Source of the DNA: Nocardiopsis sp. YSL2
Lineage (GTDB): Bacteria > Actinomycetota > Actinomycetes > Streptosporangiales > Streptosporangiaceae
Assembly (NCBI RefSeq): GCF_030555055.1
Contig: NZ_JAMOAO010000001.1
Location: 5,580,001-5,644,000 of the forward strand
DNA length: 64,000 nt
Reading direction: 5' to 3'
In this document: piece after piece, positions 1 through 8,136 of the stretch
Layout: each line of letters opens with the position of its first letter
How positions within the stretch are numbered: the stretch's first letter is position 1
Made by a program: the position numbers and the translations under genes
Notes under the pieces: generated by a model
Told to the model about the DNA's origin: nothing
The model's input: only the letters and a program-made list of their open reading frames with translations
Database searches by the model: none

Positions 1-17
1 GTCGGAGGACCGGCGGC

Positions 18-491
18 TCAGGCGAACCGGCCGGGCCGGTGGTCGCCGGCCGGGTTCTGGATCATGACGTTGAGGCGGTTGAAGGCGTTGATGAGGGCGA
101 TACCGGCGACCAGGGCGGCCAGTTCCTCCTCGTCGTAGTGCCTGGCGGCGTTCTCCCAGACCTTGTCGCTGACTCCGCCGGCGGCATCGGCGATGCGGGT
201 GCCCTCCTCGGTCAGTTCCAGGGCGGCGCGCTCGGCCCCGGTGAAGACCGCGGCCTCGCGCCAGGCGGCGACCAGGTTGAGACGCACGGGGTCCTCTCCG
301 GCGTGGACGGCGTCCTTGAAGTGCATGTCGGTGCAGTAACCGCAGCCGTTGATCTGGCTGGCCCGCAGCCGCACGAGTTCCCGGGTCGCGCGGGGGACGG
401 TCGACTCGGAGAGGACCCGGCTCGCCGCCACGAAGTGCTTCATGACCTTGGTCGAGAGCTCGCTGCCGAAGGGGTCGATACGGGGCTGCAT
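18..491 (-). CDS. AhpD-like carboxymuconolactone decarboxylase family protein
   Basis: The 157-residue product has the AhpD/CMD-family core with a C-x-x-C-x-x-x-H motif (Cys50, Cys53, His57), which in this family forms the peroxidatic or disulfide-reductase centre. The sequence before it (RELVRLRASQINGCGYC) is typical of alkylhydroperoxidase-type proteins. It is probably a cytoplasmic thiol-based peroxide or quinone-stress protein; the substrate cannot be told. The ATG is preceded by GAGGAGA at a good distance. The gene is monocistronic here. Its upstream region holds two CTGTCA/TGACAG dyads that look like a repressor site. Confidence 0.85.
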   Translation of the reverse strand: MQPRIDPFGSELSTKVMKHFVAASRVLSESTVPRATRELVRLRASQINGCGYCTDMHFKDAVHAGEDPVRLNLVAAWREAAVFTGAERAALELTEEGTRIADAAGGVSDKVWENAARHYDEEELAALVAGIALINAFNRLNVMIQNPAGDHRPGRFA

Positions 492-518
492 GGTGTCTCC
501 TCGCCGTGTGCGCGGTGC

Positions 519-565
519 CTGTCACTCAACTGACAGATCGGGCGGGCGGAATGTGACAGCCTGTC
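519..565. promoter_or_regulatory. Two tandem dyads with CTGTCA/TGACAG half-sites
   Basis: A dyad CTGTCA-N6-TGACAG lies at 519-536, and a second, GACAG-C-CTGTC, at 555-565. Both are just upstream of the AhpD-like gene on the minus strand. Repeated half-sites in a divergent intergenic region suggest a repressor operator, for example for a TetR or MarR protein. The regulator is unknown. Confidence 0.45.
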
Positions 566-688
566 GGCCCGAGTGGGGGTGGTGCGGGCCACACGTCAAC
601 GCCGCGACGCGCTCGGGGGTGTTCGAGCTCACCTGCCTGCCTGTTGTGGTCCATGGTGCGTGATGACGGCGTGTCCTATCGTGGCGTG

Positions 689-1081
689 ATGAACGAGAAC
701 CCCCCACAGAACCCGGTGCCCCACACCGCCCCGCCCCGGGCACACGGCCGAGTCGTGCAGCCCCACCCGTACGCCCCTTCCGCTCCGGCGCGGCCGATCC
801 CGCCCAAGCGCCCTTCGAACGCGCTCGGGGTCCTGTCGATCGTGTTCGGCATCCTCGCCGGATTCGTGGGCGTGGTGATCGTCATCCTTCCGTACCTGTT
901 GTTCGTCCTCGGAGGCGGCGGAAACGCCGAGGGGTTCGACGACTTCGCCAGGGCGTTCGGATACACGGGCGGGGCAGTCGTGTTCGCGGGGCTCCTGCTC
1001 TTCGTCTTCGGCATCGTCCGCACGATCACCCGGAAAGGCGCCCGACGCAAGTGGGATGAGGCGTATCGCCGGACGTACTGA
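689..1081 (+). CDS. Small membrane protein with two TM helices
   Basis: I chose the ATG at 689 because it begins a proline-rich cytoplasmic-type leader (MNENPPQNPVP...). An in-frame start at 644 would add 15 unlikely residues. The 130-residue product has about 35 Pro-rich residues, a hydrophobic helix (roughly residues 40-63), a short polar loop, a second helix (roughly 85-105) and a basic C-terminal tail (TRKGARRKW). This resembles the short Pro-rich DUF4190-like membrane proteins common in actinomycetes. No function can be assigned. It is not in an obvious operon. Confidence 0.65.
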   Translation: MNENPPQNPVPHTAPPRAHGRVVQPHPYAPSAPARPIPPKRPSNALGVLSIVFGILAGFVGVVIVILPYLLFVLGGGGNAEGFDDFARAFGYTGGAVVFAGLLLFVFGIVRTITRKGARRKWDEAYRRTY

Positions 1082-1133
1082 CCGCCGGCAGCCCTCGGTC
1101 CCCGCCCCGGCGCGGGGTCGGGGACAGCGGGGG

Positions 1134-1304
1134 TCAGGCGGAGGCGCGTACCGCGTCGAGTAGGGCTGACCATTCCTGGGAGTCGAAGGAGAGCTGGCCC
1201 AGGTCCCTGTTCTGGGAGTCCCGAACACCAGTGACCCAGTCTTCCTTGACTTCGACACAGGCTCCTGTGTTTCCGCTGTAGGTCGATGTGTGCCAGTCCG
1301 TCAC
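1134..1304 (-). CDS. DUF397 protein, partner of the adjacent broken regulator
   Basis: This is a 56-residue protein starting at GTG 1304. The start overlaps the stop codon of the upstream DUF5753 reading frame as GTGA, the usual translationally coupled layout. The sequence (W-H-T-S-T-Y-S, then G-A-C-V-E-V, then VRDS and a closing W-x-x-L) is the DUF397 signature. In actinomycetes DUF397 proteins are typically encoded directly after an XRE/DUF5753 (Scr1-like) regulator and are thought to act with it, often as toxin-antitoxin-like or developmental pairs. Here the upstream partner lacks its DNA-binding half, so this gene may be orphaned. Confidence 0.85.
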   Translation of the reverse strand: MTDWHTSTYSGNTGACVEVKEDWVTGVRDSQNRDLGQLSFDSQEWSALLDAVRASA

Positions 1305-1870
1305 GTCGTCTCTCCCAGTGAAGCGATGAAGTCGATGGATTCGTTCGGTGATAGCGCCATGCTCTGCAGCGCGCCGAACCGCTGCTGGCAGTCTGCCACC
1401 ACGGAAACATCGGTGATCACGTGTCCTCCTCCCGGTGCCTCCGCGTACACAAGGGACTCCACGGGCGTCATCCGCATGGTCATAAAGGCCCAGTCCATCG
1501 CGCTGTGCGCCCCTCGGTCGAAGGGGAGTACCTGGAGTCGTAGATGGGGCATACGCGCCCGCGCGATGAGCGCCTCGTACTGCGCTTTCATCACCTCGGT
1601 TCCGCCTACCGACCTGCGCATAGCACCTTCCTCGATCACGAACAGCGCTAGCGGGGGATTCTCGCGATCGAGGATCCTCTGCCGATCCATCCTCCGCTTC
1701 AGGCGCTCCTCGAGTTCCTGTTGACTCTGTGGTGGGAACGACGCCCACATGACAGCTCGTGCGTAGCTTTCGGTCTGGAGGAGTCCAGATGTGACCTGGG
1801 ACTGAAAATCCTGGATGACCTGGGTCTTTCGCTCGATCTCAACGAACTTCCCGAGCCACCAAGGTTGCGT
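1301..1870 (-). pseudogene. 5'-truncated XRE-family (DUF5753) regulator
   Basis: Reading the minus strand from about 1864 gives WWLGKFVEIERKTQ, then GLLQTESYARAVM, then a complete DUF5753 region ending SPNESIDFIASLGETT. Family members are normally about 270-290 residues with an N-terminal HTH. Here the frame hits a TGA at 1886-1888, and no HTH is encoded in any frame upstream. The remaining open frame has an internal ATG at 1750 that could make a 149-residue fragment. The N-terminal half appears to have been deleted and replaced by the start of an alpha/beta-hydrolase gene. The C-terminal domain itself has no internal stop, so the event could be recent. Confidence 0.75.
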
Positions 1871-1937
1871 CTGCTTCGCCCCCGGTCAGGGCGGCGGCCA
1901 GTTCGGGGTCGAACGGGGGGCGGGCGGGAGTCGTCAT
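1839..1937 (-). pseudogene. 5' fragment of an alpha/beta-hydrolase gene
   Basis: An ATG at 1937 with a good GGAGG site begins MTTPARPPFDPELAAAL, which resembles the N-terminus of hormone-sensitive-lipase-type alpha/beta hydrolases (PFDPELAALL...). It stops after 32 residues because the frame runs into the regulator remnant. The ribosome-binding site is intact, so this looks like the genuine head of a gene whose body was lost. The assignment rests on a short stretch and is tentative. Confidence 0.45.
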
Positions 1938-2140
1938 GGGTGCCTCCGGGCGTGGGCGAAGCGTGGTGTGTGCTGTGTCACCATTGTCGATCTGTGGCGC
2001 CGCATCGGGCAGCGCCGTGCGGCGGGGTACGCCCGCCATACGGCGGGTCCGGGGCCTGTAGGATGCGGCGCACCGACCGAGCCCGGTGCGATCTCCGACG
2101 CGGAGTGCCCGCCGCGGGAGTCCGACCCAGGATAGAGAGC

Positions 2141-2599
2141 ATGGCCGCGAACCACGACTTCCAGCTTCCGTACGCGCCGAACCACGTATGGAACACGCTT
2201 CCCGCCGCCGTGCGGTGTTGCACGAGGGCCTCCAGCGTCGGCAACCCGGTGCCCGGCGGCGGCTACCGCTACTCCTTCTCCACCGGGATGAGCCTGCTCA
2301 CCTGGGGGTTCAGCGTGTTCGTCGAGCTCTACCCCCTCCCTCAGGGCACGCACCTGCGCATCTCGCCCAAGATGAACTTCGGCTTCTTCGACTGGGGGGA
2401 GGGCCGCAAGATCGCCGACGAGCTGCACTTCCACCTCACGCAGGCCCTCCAGGCCCTGCCCGGCCAGGGGCCCGCTCCCGGCGCGGGTCCGGGCCAGGGC
2501 CACCACCCCGCCCCCGGCCCGGGGCAGGGTCATGGTCCCGCACCGGGGTGGCCGGGCCAGGGCACCGGCCAGCAGGGCGGCCCCGGCCCCGCCAGGTAG
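2141..2599 (+). CDS. Hypothetical protein with Gly-Pro-Gln-His repeat tail
   Basis: The ATG at 2141 follows an AGGATAGAGAG stretch. The first 100 or so residues contain YAPNHVWNTLPAAV, several beta-strand-like segments (YRYSFST, GFSVFVELYP, THLRISP) and a closing helix. This pattern resembles small SRPBCC-like proteins, but I cannot confirm that. The last 45 residues are low-complexity repeats of G-P-G-Q-G-H and P-A-P-G type, consistent with a disordered tail. The length is 152 residues. No function is proposed. Confidence 0.55.
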   Translation: MAANHDFQLPYAPNHVWNTLPAAVRCCTRASSVGNPVPGGGYRYSFSTGMSLLTWGFSVFVELYPLPQGTHLRISPKMNFGFFDWGEGRKIADELHFHLTQALQALPGQGPAPGAGPGQGHHPAPGPGQGHGPAPGWPGQGTGQQGGPGPAR

Positions 2600-2624
2600 C
2601 GAAGCCTGCAGCCGTGCACCGGGG

Positions 2625-3635
2625 CTACCGGCTCAGCGCACCGGCGATGGCGGCGTGCACGGCCGGCAGTCGATCCGCGCCGCCCTCGATCGCCCACACG
2701 CACTTCTGGAGCACCCGCACCAGGGTCCAGGCCCGCGCCCGCTCGCGCTCCAGGCCGGCGACCTCCGTCAGCAGGTCGAAGCGGAACCGGGTCGCGCGCC
2801 GGACGTCACCCGTGGCCACGGCCTCGTCCCAGCGGTTGTCCAGCGCGGGCTCCAGATCGAACGCGGGATCGCCCGCCAGCGGCTTGGGATCGATGGCCAG
2901 CCACGGTTCGCGCCCGGTGCCGGGCACCGGGGCCAGGACGTTCCCATAGTGCAGATCCCAGTGCAGCAGCCGGTCACCCGGCTCGGCCGCGATCTCGCGC
3001 GCCCGCGCCGCCAGATCCGCCAGCAGCCAACGGTCGGGCTCCGAGCACGGACCCGCGGCCACGATGCCGTCGGCCCGCTCCGCCAGGTCCAGGGTCACCG
3101 CGCCCAGTCCCCGCAGCCCGGCGGGCGCCGGACAGGCGGTCAACCGGGCCAGCAGGGTGCCGATCACCGTCAGCGCCGCGGTGATCTCCACCCGGGACAG
3201 GTCCCGCCCGGGGGAGAGGGCCTCCAGCAGCATCGCTCCGGTGGCCGGATCGTGGTCCAGGAGCCCCACGGCGCCGTCGCCCGCCCACGCGGCGAGCGCG
3301 ATCGGCTCGCCCGCGGTCTCGTCGTCCACCGGCTGGAGCTTGAGCACGGCCGTTGAGCCGTCGGCGCGTTCGACCGGAACGACCAGCGCCACCATGCCGT
3401 GCGCGACGGCGCCGCTGGGCCGCAGCCCCCACCGGTCGCACTGCCGCGCGGCCAGTGCGGGCAGGTCCCGTGCCCACTCGGGGCCGAAGAACCCGGTCAC
3501 GGAGGCGGCGAGCGCGTCGGGCACGGCGATCGGCTGGACGGGGCCGGGCGCGCCGGTCCCTGCCGTGTCCCCGGTCCGCGCGGGCCGGGGGCCAGGGCGC
3601 CGCGGCGGGGGCACCTCACGGCTCACGCGTGTCAC
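2625..3635 (-). CDS. Aminoglycoside phosphotransferase-like kinase (APH(6)-type)
   Basis: The product has the APH/choline-kinase fold: a lysine in TAVLKLQP (about Lys99), the catalytic-loop motif HWDLHYGNV (His225-Asp227) and the metal-binding AIDPKP (Asp249). The pair HWDLHYGNV plus IDPKPLAGDPAFDLEP is characteristic of streptomycin 6-kinase-like enzymes. The role could be antibiotic inactivation or phosphorylation of another small hydroxylated substrate. The GTG at 3635 overlaps the end of the TetR gene by 20 bases; in-frame GTGs at 3626 and 3614 are alternatives. The overlap suggests one transcript with the TetR gene. Confidence 0.8.
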   Translation of the reverse strand: MTRVSREVPPPRRPGPRPARTGDTAGTGAPGPVQPIAVPDALAASVTGFFGPEWARDLPALAARQCDRWGLRPSGAVAHGMVALVVPVERADGSTAVLKLQPVDDETAGEPIALAAWAGDGAVGLLDHDPATGAMLLEALSPGRDLSRVEITAALTVIGTLLARLTACPAPAGLRGLGAVTLDLAERADGIVAAGPCSEPDRWLLADLAARAREIAAEPGDRLLHWDLHYGNVLAPVPGTGREPWLAIDPKPLAGDPAFDLEPALDNRWDEAVATGDVRRATRFRFDLLTEVAGLERERARAWTLVRVLQKCVWAIEGGADRLPAVHAAIAGALSR

Positions 3636-4233
3636 CGACCGCGTCGAAGGCCGCCTCCAACAGCTCGCACAGGGGCACGGCCCCGTCCGCGCGGGCCCAC
3701 GCCTCTCCGGCCACGTCCAGGCAGGCGATGGCGCACGCGACCAGGGACTGGGCGCGCACGTCCAGCCACGGCCCGTCGGCGTGTTCCCGAGCGAGTCGGC
3801 GCCGCAGTTCGGGGGTCATCTGGGCCTGCCACCCGAGGTGCTTCTCGATGCACCGGGACCTGAGCGAGGGGGTCTCGTGCATCATCTTCGTGACCTTGAG
3901 CATGCGGTCGAGGTCGCGGGACCCGGCGGCGATGTCCAGCAGGACGTGGCGCAGGGCGGTCCACGGGGGCTCGGAGCCCGGGCGCTCCTCCAGTGCGCGC
4001 CTGGCGTCCTCACCCTCCTGTGTGAGGTCGCCGAGCACGATGTCCTCCTTGGTACCGAAGTACCGGAAGAACGACCGCCGTGAGATGCCGGAGGCGCGGG
4101 CGATGTCGTCGATCGTCGTGTCCTCGAAGCCCTTGCTCAGGAACAGGCCCATCGCGATCTCGGTGATCTCCGCGTAGGCCGCGCGGCGGGACCGCGTCCA
4201 GAGGCGCTCGGTGTTCGTCTCTCCTGGTTTCAC
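3616..4233 (-). CDS. TetR-family transcriptional regulator
   Basis: I chose the GTG at 4233, giving 205 residues starting VKPGETNTERLWTRSRR. A longer frame to 4275 would run into the promoter of the divergent SDR gene. The N-terminal HTH is clear: AYAEITEIAMGLFLSKGF, then TTIDDIARASGISRRSFFRYF, then KEDIVLGDL. The C-terminal half is the variable ligand domain. It lies divergent to a short-chain dehydrogenase with dyads between them, so it probably represses that gene and itself. The downstream kinase gene overlaps it. Confidence 0.88.
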   Translation of the reverse strand: MKPGETNTERLWTRSRRAAYAEITEIAMGLFLSKGFEDTTIDDIARASGISRRSFFRYFGTKEDIVLGDLTQEGEDARRALEERPGSEPPWTALRHVLLDIAAGSRDLDRMLKVTKMMHETPSLRSRCIEKHLGWQAQMTPELRRRLAREHADGPWLDVRAQSLVACAIACLDVAGEAWARADGAVPLCELLEAAFDAVGDTREP

Positions 4234-4268
4234 GCTTCGATCGTAACCATATGCTCCCCAATGCCCAA

Positions 4269-4298
4269 TTGACACTCAGTGCCAGGCGGTCATAGTGT
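4269..4298. promoter_or_regulatory. Divergent promoter with TetR-type dyads
   Basis: A plus-strand TTGACA (4269-4274) and CATAGT (4291-4296), 16 bases apart, form a plausible housekeeping promoter for the SDR gene. The dyad CACT-C-AGTG (4273-4281) overlaps the -35 element. A wider inverted pair ACACT (4272-4276) / AGTGT (4294-4298) spans the core promoter. The placement suits autorepression by the adjacent TetR protein. Confidence 0.5.
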
Positions 4299-4326
4299 GA
4301 CAATCCGCCGAGTGGAAGAGACTTGC

Positions 4327-5133
4327 ATGAACGCCATTGACTACCGCGCACAGACCGTCCTCATCACCGGGGCGAGCTCGGGGCTGGGCGCAGAGTTCGC
4401 CCGCCAGGTCGCCGCGCGCGGCGCCGACGTGGTGCTCGTCGCGCGCCGCCTCGACCGGCTCGACGCGCTCGCGGGCGAGCTCACCGAGAAGCACGGGACC
4501 AAGGCCACCGCGATCCCCATGGACCTGGCCGCGCCCAGGGCAGGAGCCGCCCTCGAACGCGCCCTCGCCGCACGGGGCACCGAGGTCACGAGTGTCATCA
4601 ACAACGCGGGATTCGCCACCTACGGGCCCTTCCACGAGGAGGACCCCGAACGCCTGGCCGCCGAGATCGCGCTGGACGTCACGAGCGTCGTCGACATCAG
4701 CCGCACCTTCATCGAAGGCCTGCGCGAACGCGGTGACGGCTTCCTGCTCAACGTCGCCAGCATGGCGGCCTACCAGGCCGCCCCCGCGCTGGCCGTCTAC
4801 GGCGCGGCCAAGGCGTTCGTCCTGAACTTCACCGAGGCGCTGTGGTACGAGGCGCGCGGCACCGGCCTGCGCGTGCTCGCCCTGTCGCCCGGGGCCACCC
4901 GGACCGAGTTCTTCGAGGTCGCCGGAGACGGCGCCGACGGCGGGATGCGCAGGATGGAGGCCGCGGACGTGGTCAGGACGGCCCTGGCCGCGCTCGACCG
5001 GAGGAACCCCCCGCCCAGCGTGATCGCAGGCCTGTCCAACCGGCTCACCTCCCTGCTCACGCGGGCGGTCAGCCGCCGGTGGACCACCATGGCCCTGGGG
5101 GCGATGATGAGCCGCCCGCGCGTGGCCCGGTGA
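4327..5133 (+). CDS. Short-chain dehydrogenase/reductase
   Basis: This is a 268-residue classical SDR. It has the Rossmann motif TGASSGLG (residues 14-21), NNAG (92-95) and the active site with Ser145 before Tyr158-x-x-x-Lys162 (YGAAK). It uses NAD(P)H to reduce or oxidise a carbonyl/alcohol; the substrate is unknown. The ATG at 4327 has GGAAGAG upstream. The C-terminal region (RNPPPSVIAGLSNRLTSLLTRAVSRR) is of the DltE/YqjQ type, often annotated as acyl-chain oxidoreductases. The divergent TetR gene is the likely regulator. Confidence 0.9.
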   Translation: MNAIDYRAQTVLITGASSGLGAEFARQVAARGADVVLVARRLDRLDALAGELTEKHGTKATAIPMDLAAPRAGAALERALAARGTEVTSVINNAGFATYGPFHEEDPERLAAEIALDVTSVVDISRTFIEGLRERGDGFLLNVASMAAYQAAPALAVYGAAKAFVLNFTEALWYEARGTGLRVLALSPGATRTEFFEVAGDGADGGMRRMEAADVVRTALAALDRRNPPPSVIAGLSNRLTSLLTRAVSRRWTTMALGAMMSRPRVAR

Positions 5134-5188
5134 CACCCGGCCGCGCGCCGGCCCCCTGCTCACGGGCGGACCGGCGCGCCGCTCGGCG

Positions 5189-6367
5189 TCAGGGGGCGGG
5201 CGTGCGTTCGCGCCGCCGACCCCGGGGAGTCCGTCCCGCCGAGCGGCCGGAGGGCTCCCGGGAGAGCGCGTCCACCATGCCCCACAGGGCCGGTTTGGGG
5301 GAGTAGTCCTCATCGAAGGGCGTGGCCGCGTCGTACCCGGGGAACCACTCCGGGATCCAGGAGTGGGCGTCGCTGACGCCCCACACGGTCACACCTCGGC
5401 AGTCGGGCACCTCCAGGCACGCCGCCACCACGTGGCGGAACTCCTCCCGCTGGTCCCGGACCGCCTGCTCCGACACCGGTTCGGCGATGCGCACGTCCAG
5501 TTCCGTGACGGTCACCTCCAGGCCCAGATCAGTGAAGCGGTTCATCGTCTCGGCCAGGTTCCCGGGGACCTGGCCGTGCACGAAGTGCCCCTGGAAACCG
5601 ATGCCGTGCAGTGGCACCCCCCGGTCCAGCAGGTCGGCGGCCAGTGCGTAGAGTGCGTCGGTCTTGGCGCCGCCGCCCTCGATGTTGAACTCGTTGATGT
5701 AGAGCCGCGCCCCGGGGTCGACCTCGTGCGCCATCCGCAGCGCCTCGGCGATGTAGTCCTCGCCCAGCACCTGGTGCCACAGGTTCTCGCGCAGGAACGG
5801 CTCACCGTCCTCGAACGGTTCGTTGATCACGTCCCACGCCCCGATCCGGCCCTGGTAGCGCCCCATGAGCGCTTCCATGTGCTCGCGCAGGACCCCGCGC
5901 AGCTCGGCGGAGGTCCACTCGCCCCGCGACAGCCACTCGGGCTGCTGGTTGTGCCACAGCAGGGTGTGTCCGCGCGCGTTCATGCCGTGGGCCTCGGCGA
6001 AGTCGACCATCGCGTCCGGGCCGCTCCAGTCGAACACGCCCCGCTCGGGCTGGACGTGGTCCCACTTCATGGTGTTCTCGGCCGTCACCGACGTGTAGTG
6101 CCCGCCGACCACGTCCCGGTAGCCGCCGTCGCCCAGCAGGGGGTCGACGGCCACCGCCACCCCCAGGTCCACTCCGTTGGCCCGCGCCAGCACGGGCAGG
6201 TCCCCGCTGCCTGTCGGCGGGCCGCCGTCGGCCCAGGGCCCTGTGAACGCCAGCAGCGCCGTCGCGCACATGATCGCGGTACATCCGGCAACGGCCATGA
6301 TGAGGACCGTCCTTCCCCGGGTTCGCGACCGCCGCCGCGGTCGGGCCTCCCGTTCGCCCGTCCCCAC
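5189..6367 (-). CDS. GH10 endo-1,4-beta-xylanase
   Basis: The 392-residue secreted or membrane-anchored enzyme has the GH10 acid/base glutamate in WDVINEP (Glu183) and the nucleophile in VTELDVR (Glu289), with TAENTMKWDH, GHTLLWHNQQPEW and a late WGVSDAHSW. It hydrolyses internal beta-1,4-xylosidic bonds. The N-terminus is arginine-rich, followed by a hydrophobic stretch (about residues 21-42) with a possible lipobox (V-A-G-C29), so it may be exported as a lipoprotein. There is no carbohydrate-binding module; the tail is a short basic segment. The GTG start lies 2 bases after the P450 stop, which implies co-translation. Confidence 0.92.
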   Translation of the reverse strand: MGTGEREARPRRRSRTRGRTVLIMAVAGCTAIMCATALLAFTGPWADGGPPTGSGDLPVLARANGVDLGVAVAVDPLLGDGGYRDVVGGHYTSVTAENTMKWDHVQPERGVFDWSGPDAMVDFAEAHGMNARGHTLLWHNQQPEWLSRGEWTSAELRGVLREHMEALMGRYQGRIGAWDVINEPFEDGEPFLRENLWHQVLGEDYIAEALRMAHEVDPGARLYINEFNIEGGGAKTDALYALAADLLDRGVPLHGIGFQGHFVHGQVPGNLAETMNRFTDLGLEVTVTELDVRIAEPVSEQAVRDQREEFRHVVAACLEVPDCRGVTVWGVSDAHSWIPEWFPGYDAATPFDEDYSPKPALWGMVDALSREPSGRSAGRTPRGRRRERTPAP

Positions 6368-6369
6368 CG

Positions 6370-7638
6370 CTACCGGGAACCGGTCGTGACGGGGAACGCC
6401 GACAGCGAGCGCACGGTGAGCGTGCGTCGGCGCGTGGGCATCGCGGTGGGCCGCAGCCCCGGCGCGCGCTCGGCCAGGGCCCGCAGTGCGATCTGCCCCT
6501 CCAGCCTGGCCAGGGGCGCACCCAGGCAGTAGTGTTCGCCGCCGGAGAAGGCCAGGTGGTCACCGGCGGCGGTCCGGGTGATGTCGAAGCGGTCCGGGTC
6601 GGTGAAGTGGGCCGGGTCGCGGTTCGCCGACCCGATCAACGCCATCACCTGACCGCCGCGCCGGACCGGCACACCCTCCACCTCGGTGTCGGTGTGCGCC
6701 CAGCGGCCGGTCAGCTGCACGGGCGAGTCGAACCGCAGGACCTCCTCCACCGCGCCACCCGCCAGCTCCGGGTCGGCCACCAGGCGCTCCCACTGGTCCC
6801 GGTGGCGCAGCAGCGCCAGCATTCCGTTCCCGATCAGGTTCACCGTGGTCTCGAAGCCGGCCAACAGCAACAGGCGGCACATGTCCCGCAGTTCGGCGGC
6901 CGTCATCCGGCCCCCGTCCGCGTGGGCCGTCAGAGCCGAGATCACGTCCTCCCTCGGATCCCGGCGCCGCTCGGCCATGAGCCGCTCGAACATCGCGTCC
7001 AATTCTGCCGAGGCGCCCTGGATCTGTCGCACGTGACGCGCCGAATGGGCGCCGTCGAGTGCGCCCCCGATGAGGGTGCCGATCCGCACGAACTCCGCGT
7101 CATCGCGTTCGGGGACGCCCAACAGCCGACTGATGATCGCGATCGGCAGCTTCTGGGCGAAGTCGGCCATGAGGTCGAACCCGCCCCGCGCCAGCGCCCG
7201 GTCCAGCAGCTCACCGGTGATCTTCTCGATCTCGGGGCGGTACGCGCGCATCCTGCGCGGAGTGAACGCCGGCCGGGCCAGCGCGCGCAGCCGCGTGTGC
7301 TCGGGCGGGTCCATCTGCAGGAAGGACAGCGCCACCACGCGGAACTGGGAGGGAGAGCTGAAGCCCTCGGGCGGCTCGGCACCGAAGTCGCGGCTGCGCA
7401 GGATCTCGCGCACCGCGGCGTGGGAGTTCGCGCTCCGGAACCCCAGGGTGCTGGTGACGAGCGGGCCCTGGCCACGCAGGCGGGCGTAGGTGGGGTAGGG
7501 GTTCTCCCTCCAGGGCCAGTGCAGGAGGCGGCTGGGGTGGTCCCCCCGCTGGGCCGCCATCCAGGAGGCACCCCGGGCCAGGCGCAGCCGGGCGTCGACG
7601 CGCAGTGAGTCCGGCCGAAGGGTGTCGGGCCAAGGCAT
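6370..7638 (-). CDS. Cytochrome P450
   Basis: This is a 422-residue soluble bacterial P450. It has the I-helix oxygen-activating motif AGFETT (260-265), the K-helix E-x-x-R (Glu299-Arg302) and the haem loop FSGGEHYCLG with axial Cys371. The ATG at 7638 has GAAAGGACC upstream; a longer in-frame extension is not supported. Oxidation target and redox partner are unknown, and no ferredoxin is adjacent. It is followed after 2 bases by a xylanase gene, an unusual partner, so the two share a transcript. Confidence 0.92.
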   Translation of the reverse strand: MPWPDTLRPDSLRVDARLRLARGASWMAAQRGDHPSRLLHWPWRENPYPTYARLRGQGPLVTSTLGFRSANSHAAVREILRSRDFGAEPPEGFSSPSQFRVVALSFLQMDPPEHTRLRALARPAFTPRRMRAYRPEIEKITGELLDRALARGGFDLMADFAQKLPIAIISRLLGVPERDDAEFVRIGTLIGGALDGAHSARHVRQIQGASAELDAMFERLMAERRRDPREDVISALTAHADGGRMTAAELRDMCRLLLLAGFETTVNLIGNGMLALLRHRDQWERLVADPELAGGAVEEVLRFDSPVQLTGRWAHTDTEVEGVPVRRGGQVMALIGSANRDPAHFTDPDRFDITRTAAGDHLAFSGGEHYCLGAPLARLEGQIALRALAERAPGLRPTAMPTRRRTLTVRSLSAFPVTTGSR

Positions 7639-8136
7639 GGTGCAGGTCCTTTCTCGGGTGCTCTGCCCGCCGGACGAGCGGGGGGATCCTGGCTCACGCG
7701 GCGCTCCGACAGCGGCGGTGTGCGCCCGGGGGCCGGGCACACGTGCTCGTTCACGTCCGGCCTGGGCCGGTGACGGCCAGACTAGGGCGTGTCCTTCCCC
7801 TGGCGGGCGGCCCTCCACCGGTTGGCCGGGGCCGGTCAGGAGGGAACTCGTGCGCACGCCCACTCGTTGGCCCGCTCACCTTCGTCCGATCGAACCCGCC
7901 GGCGCCCGTGCGAACCCCACCGGCGGGCAGCGGATCCCACACGGTGCAGGGTGGCCGTCCGGGGGAGCGCGACCCCTAGACTGGGCCTCTCCCGAGTGGG
8001 CACGGCGCTCGCGCGTCCGGTCGTGTCCTCGGTAGGACACCGGGCGTGAACGGTCGCGACGGGGCCCGCGCCCTGCTGTTGGCTACGATCGCTCAGGCCC
8101 CGGGACGACACACGGCAGAGTCGGAGGTTGAGGACG
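7639..8136. other. Gene-free stretch between P450 and kinase genes
   Basis: I see no credible coding frame in these 498 bases. The only structured element is a 7-base dyad GTGTCCT-CGGT-AGGACAC at 8023-8040, about 100 bases upstream of the kinase start; it could be an operator. The region must also hold the P450 promoter on the minus strand, but no convincing -10/-35 pair stands out. Confidence 0.5.

Noticed and set aside
6365..8136. A natural-product cluster around the P450
   Set aside because: No polyketide, peptide or terpene synthase, ferredoxin or export gene lies near. One P450 with a xylanase does not make a cluster.
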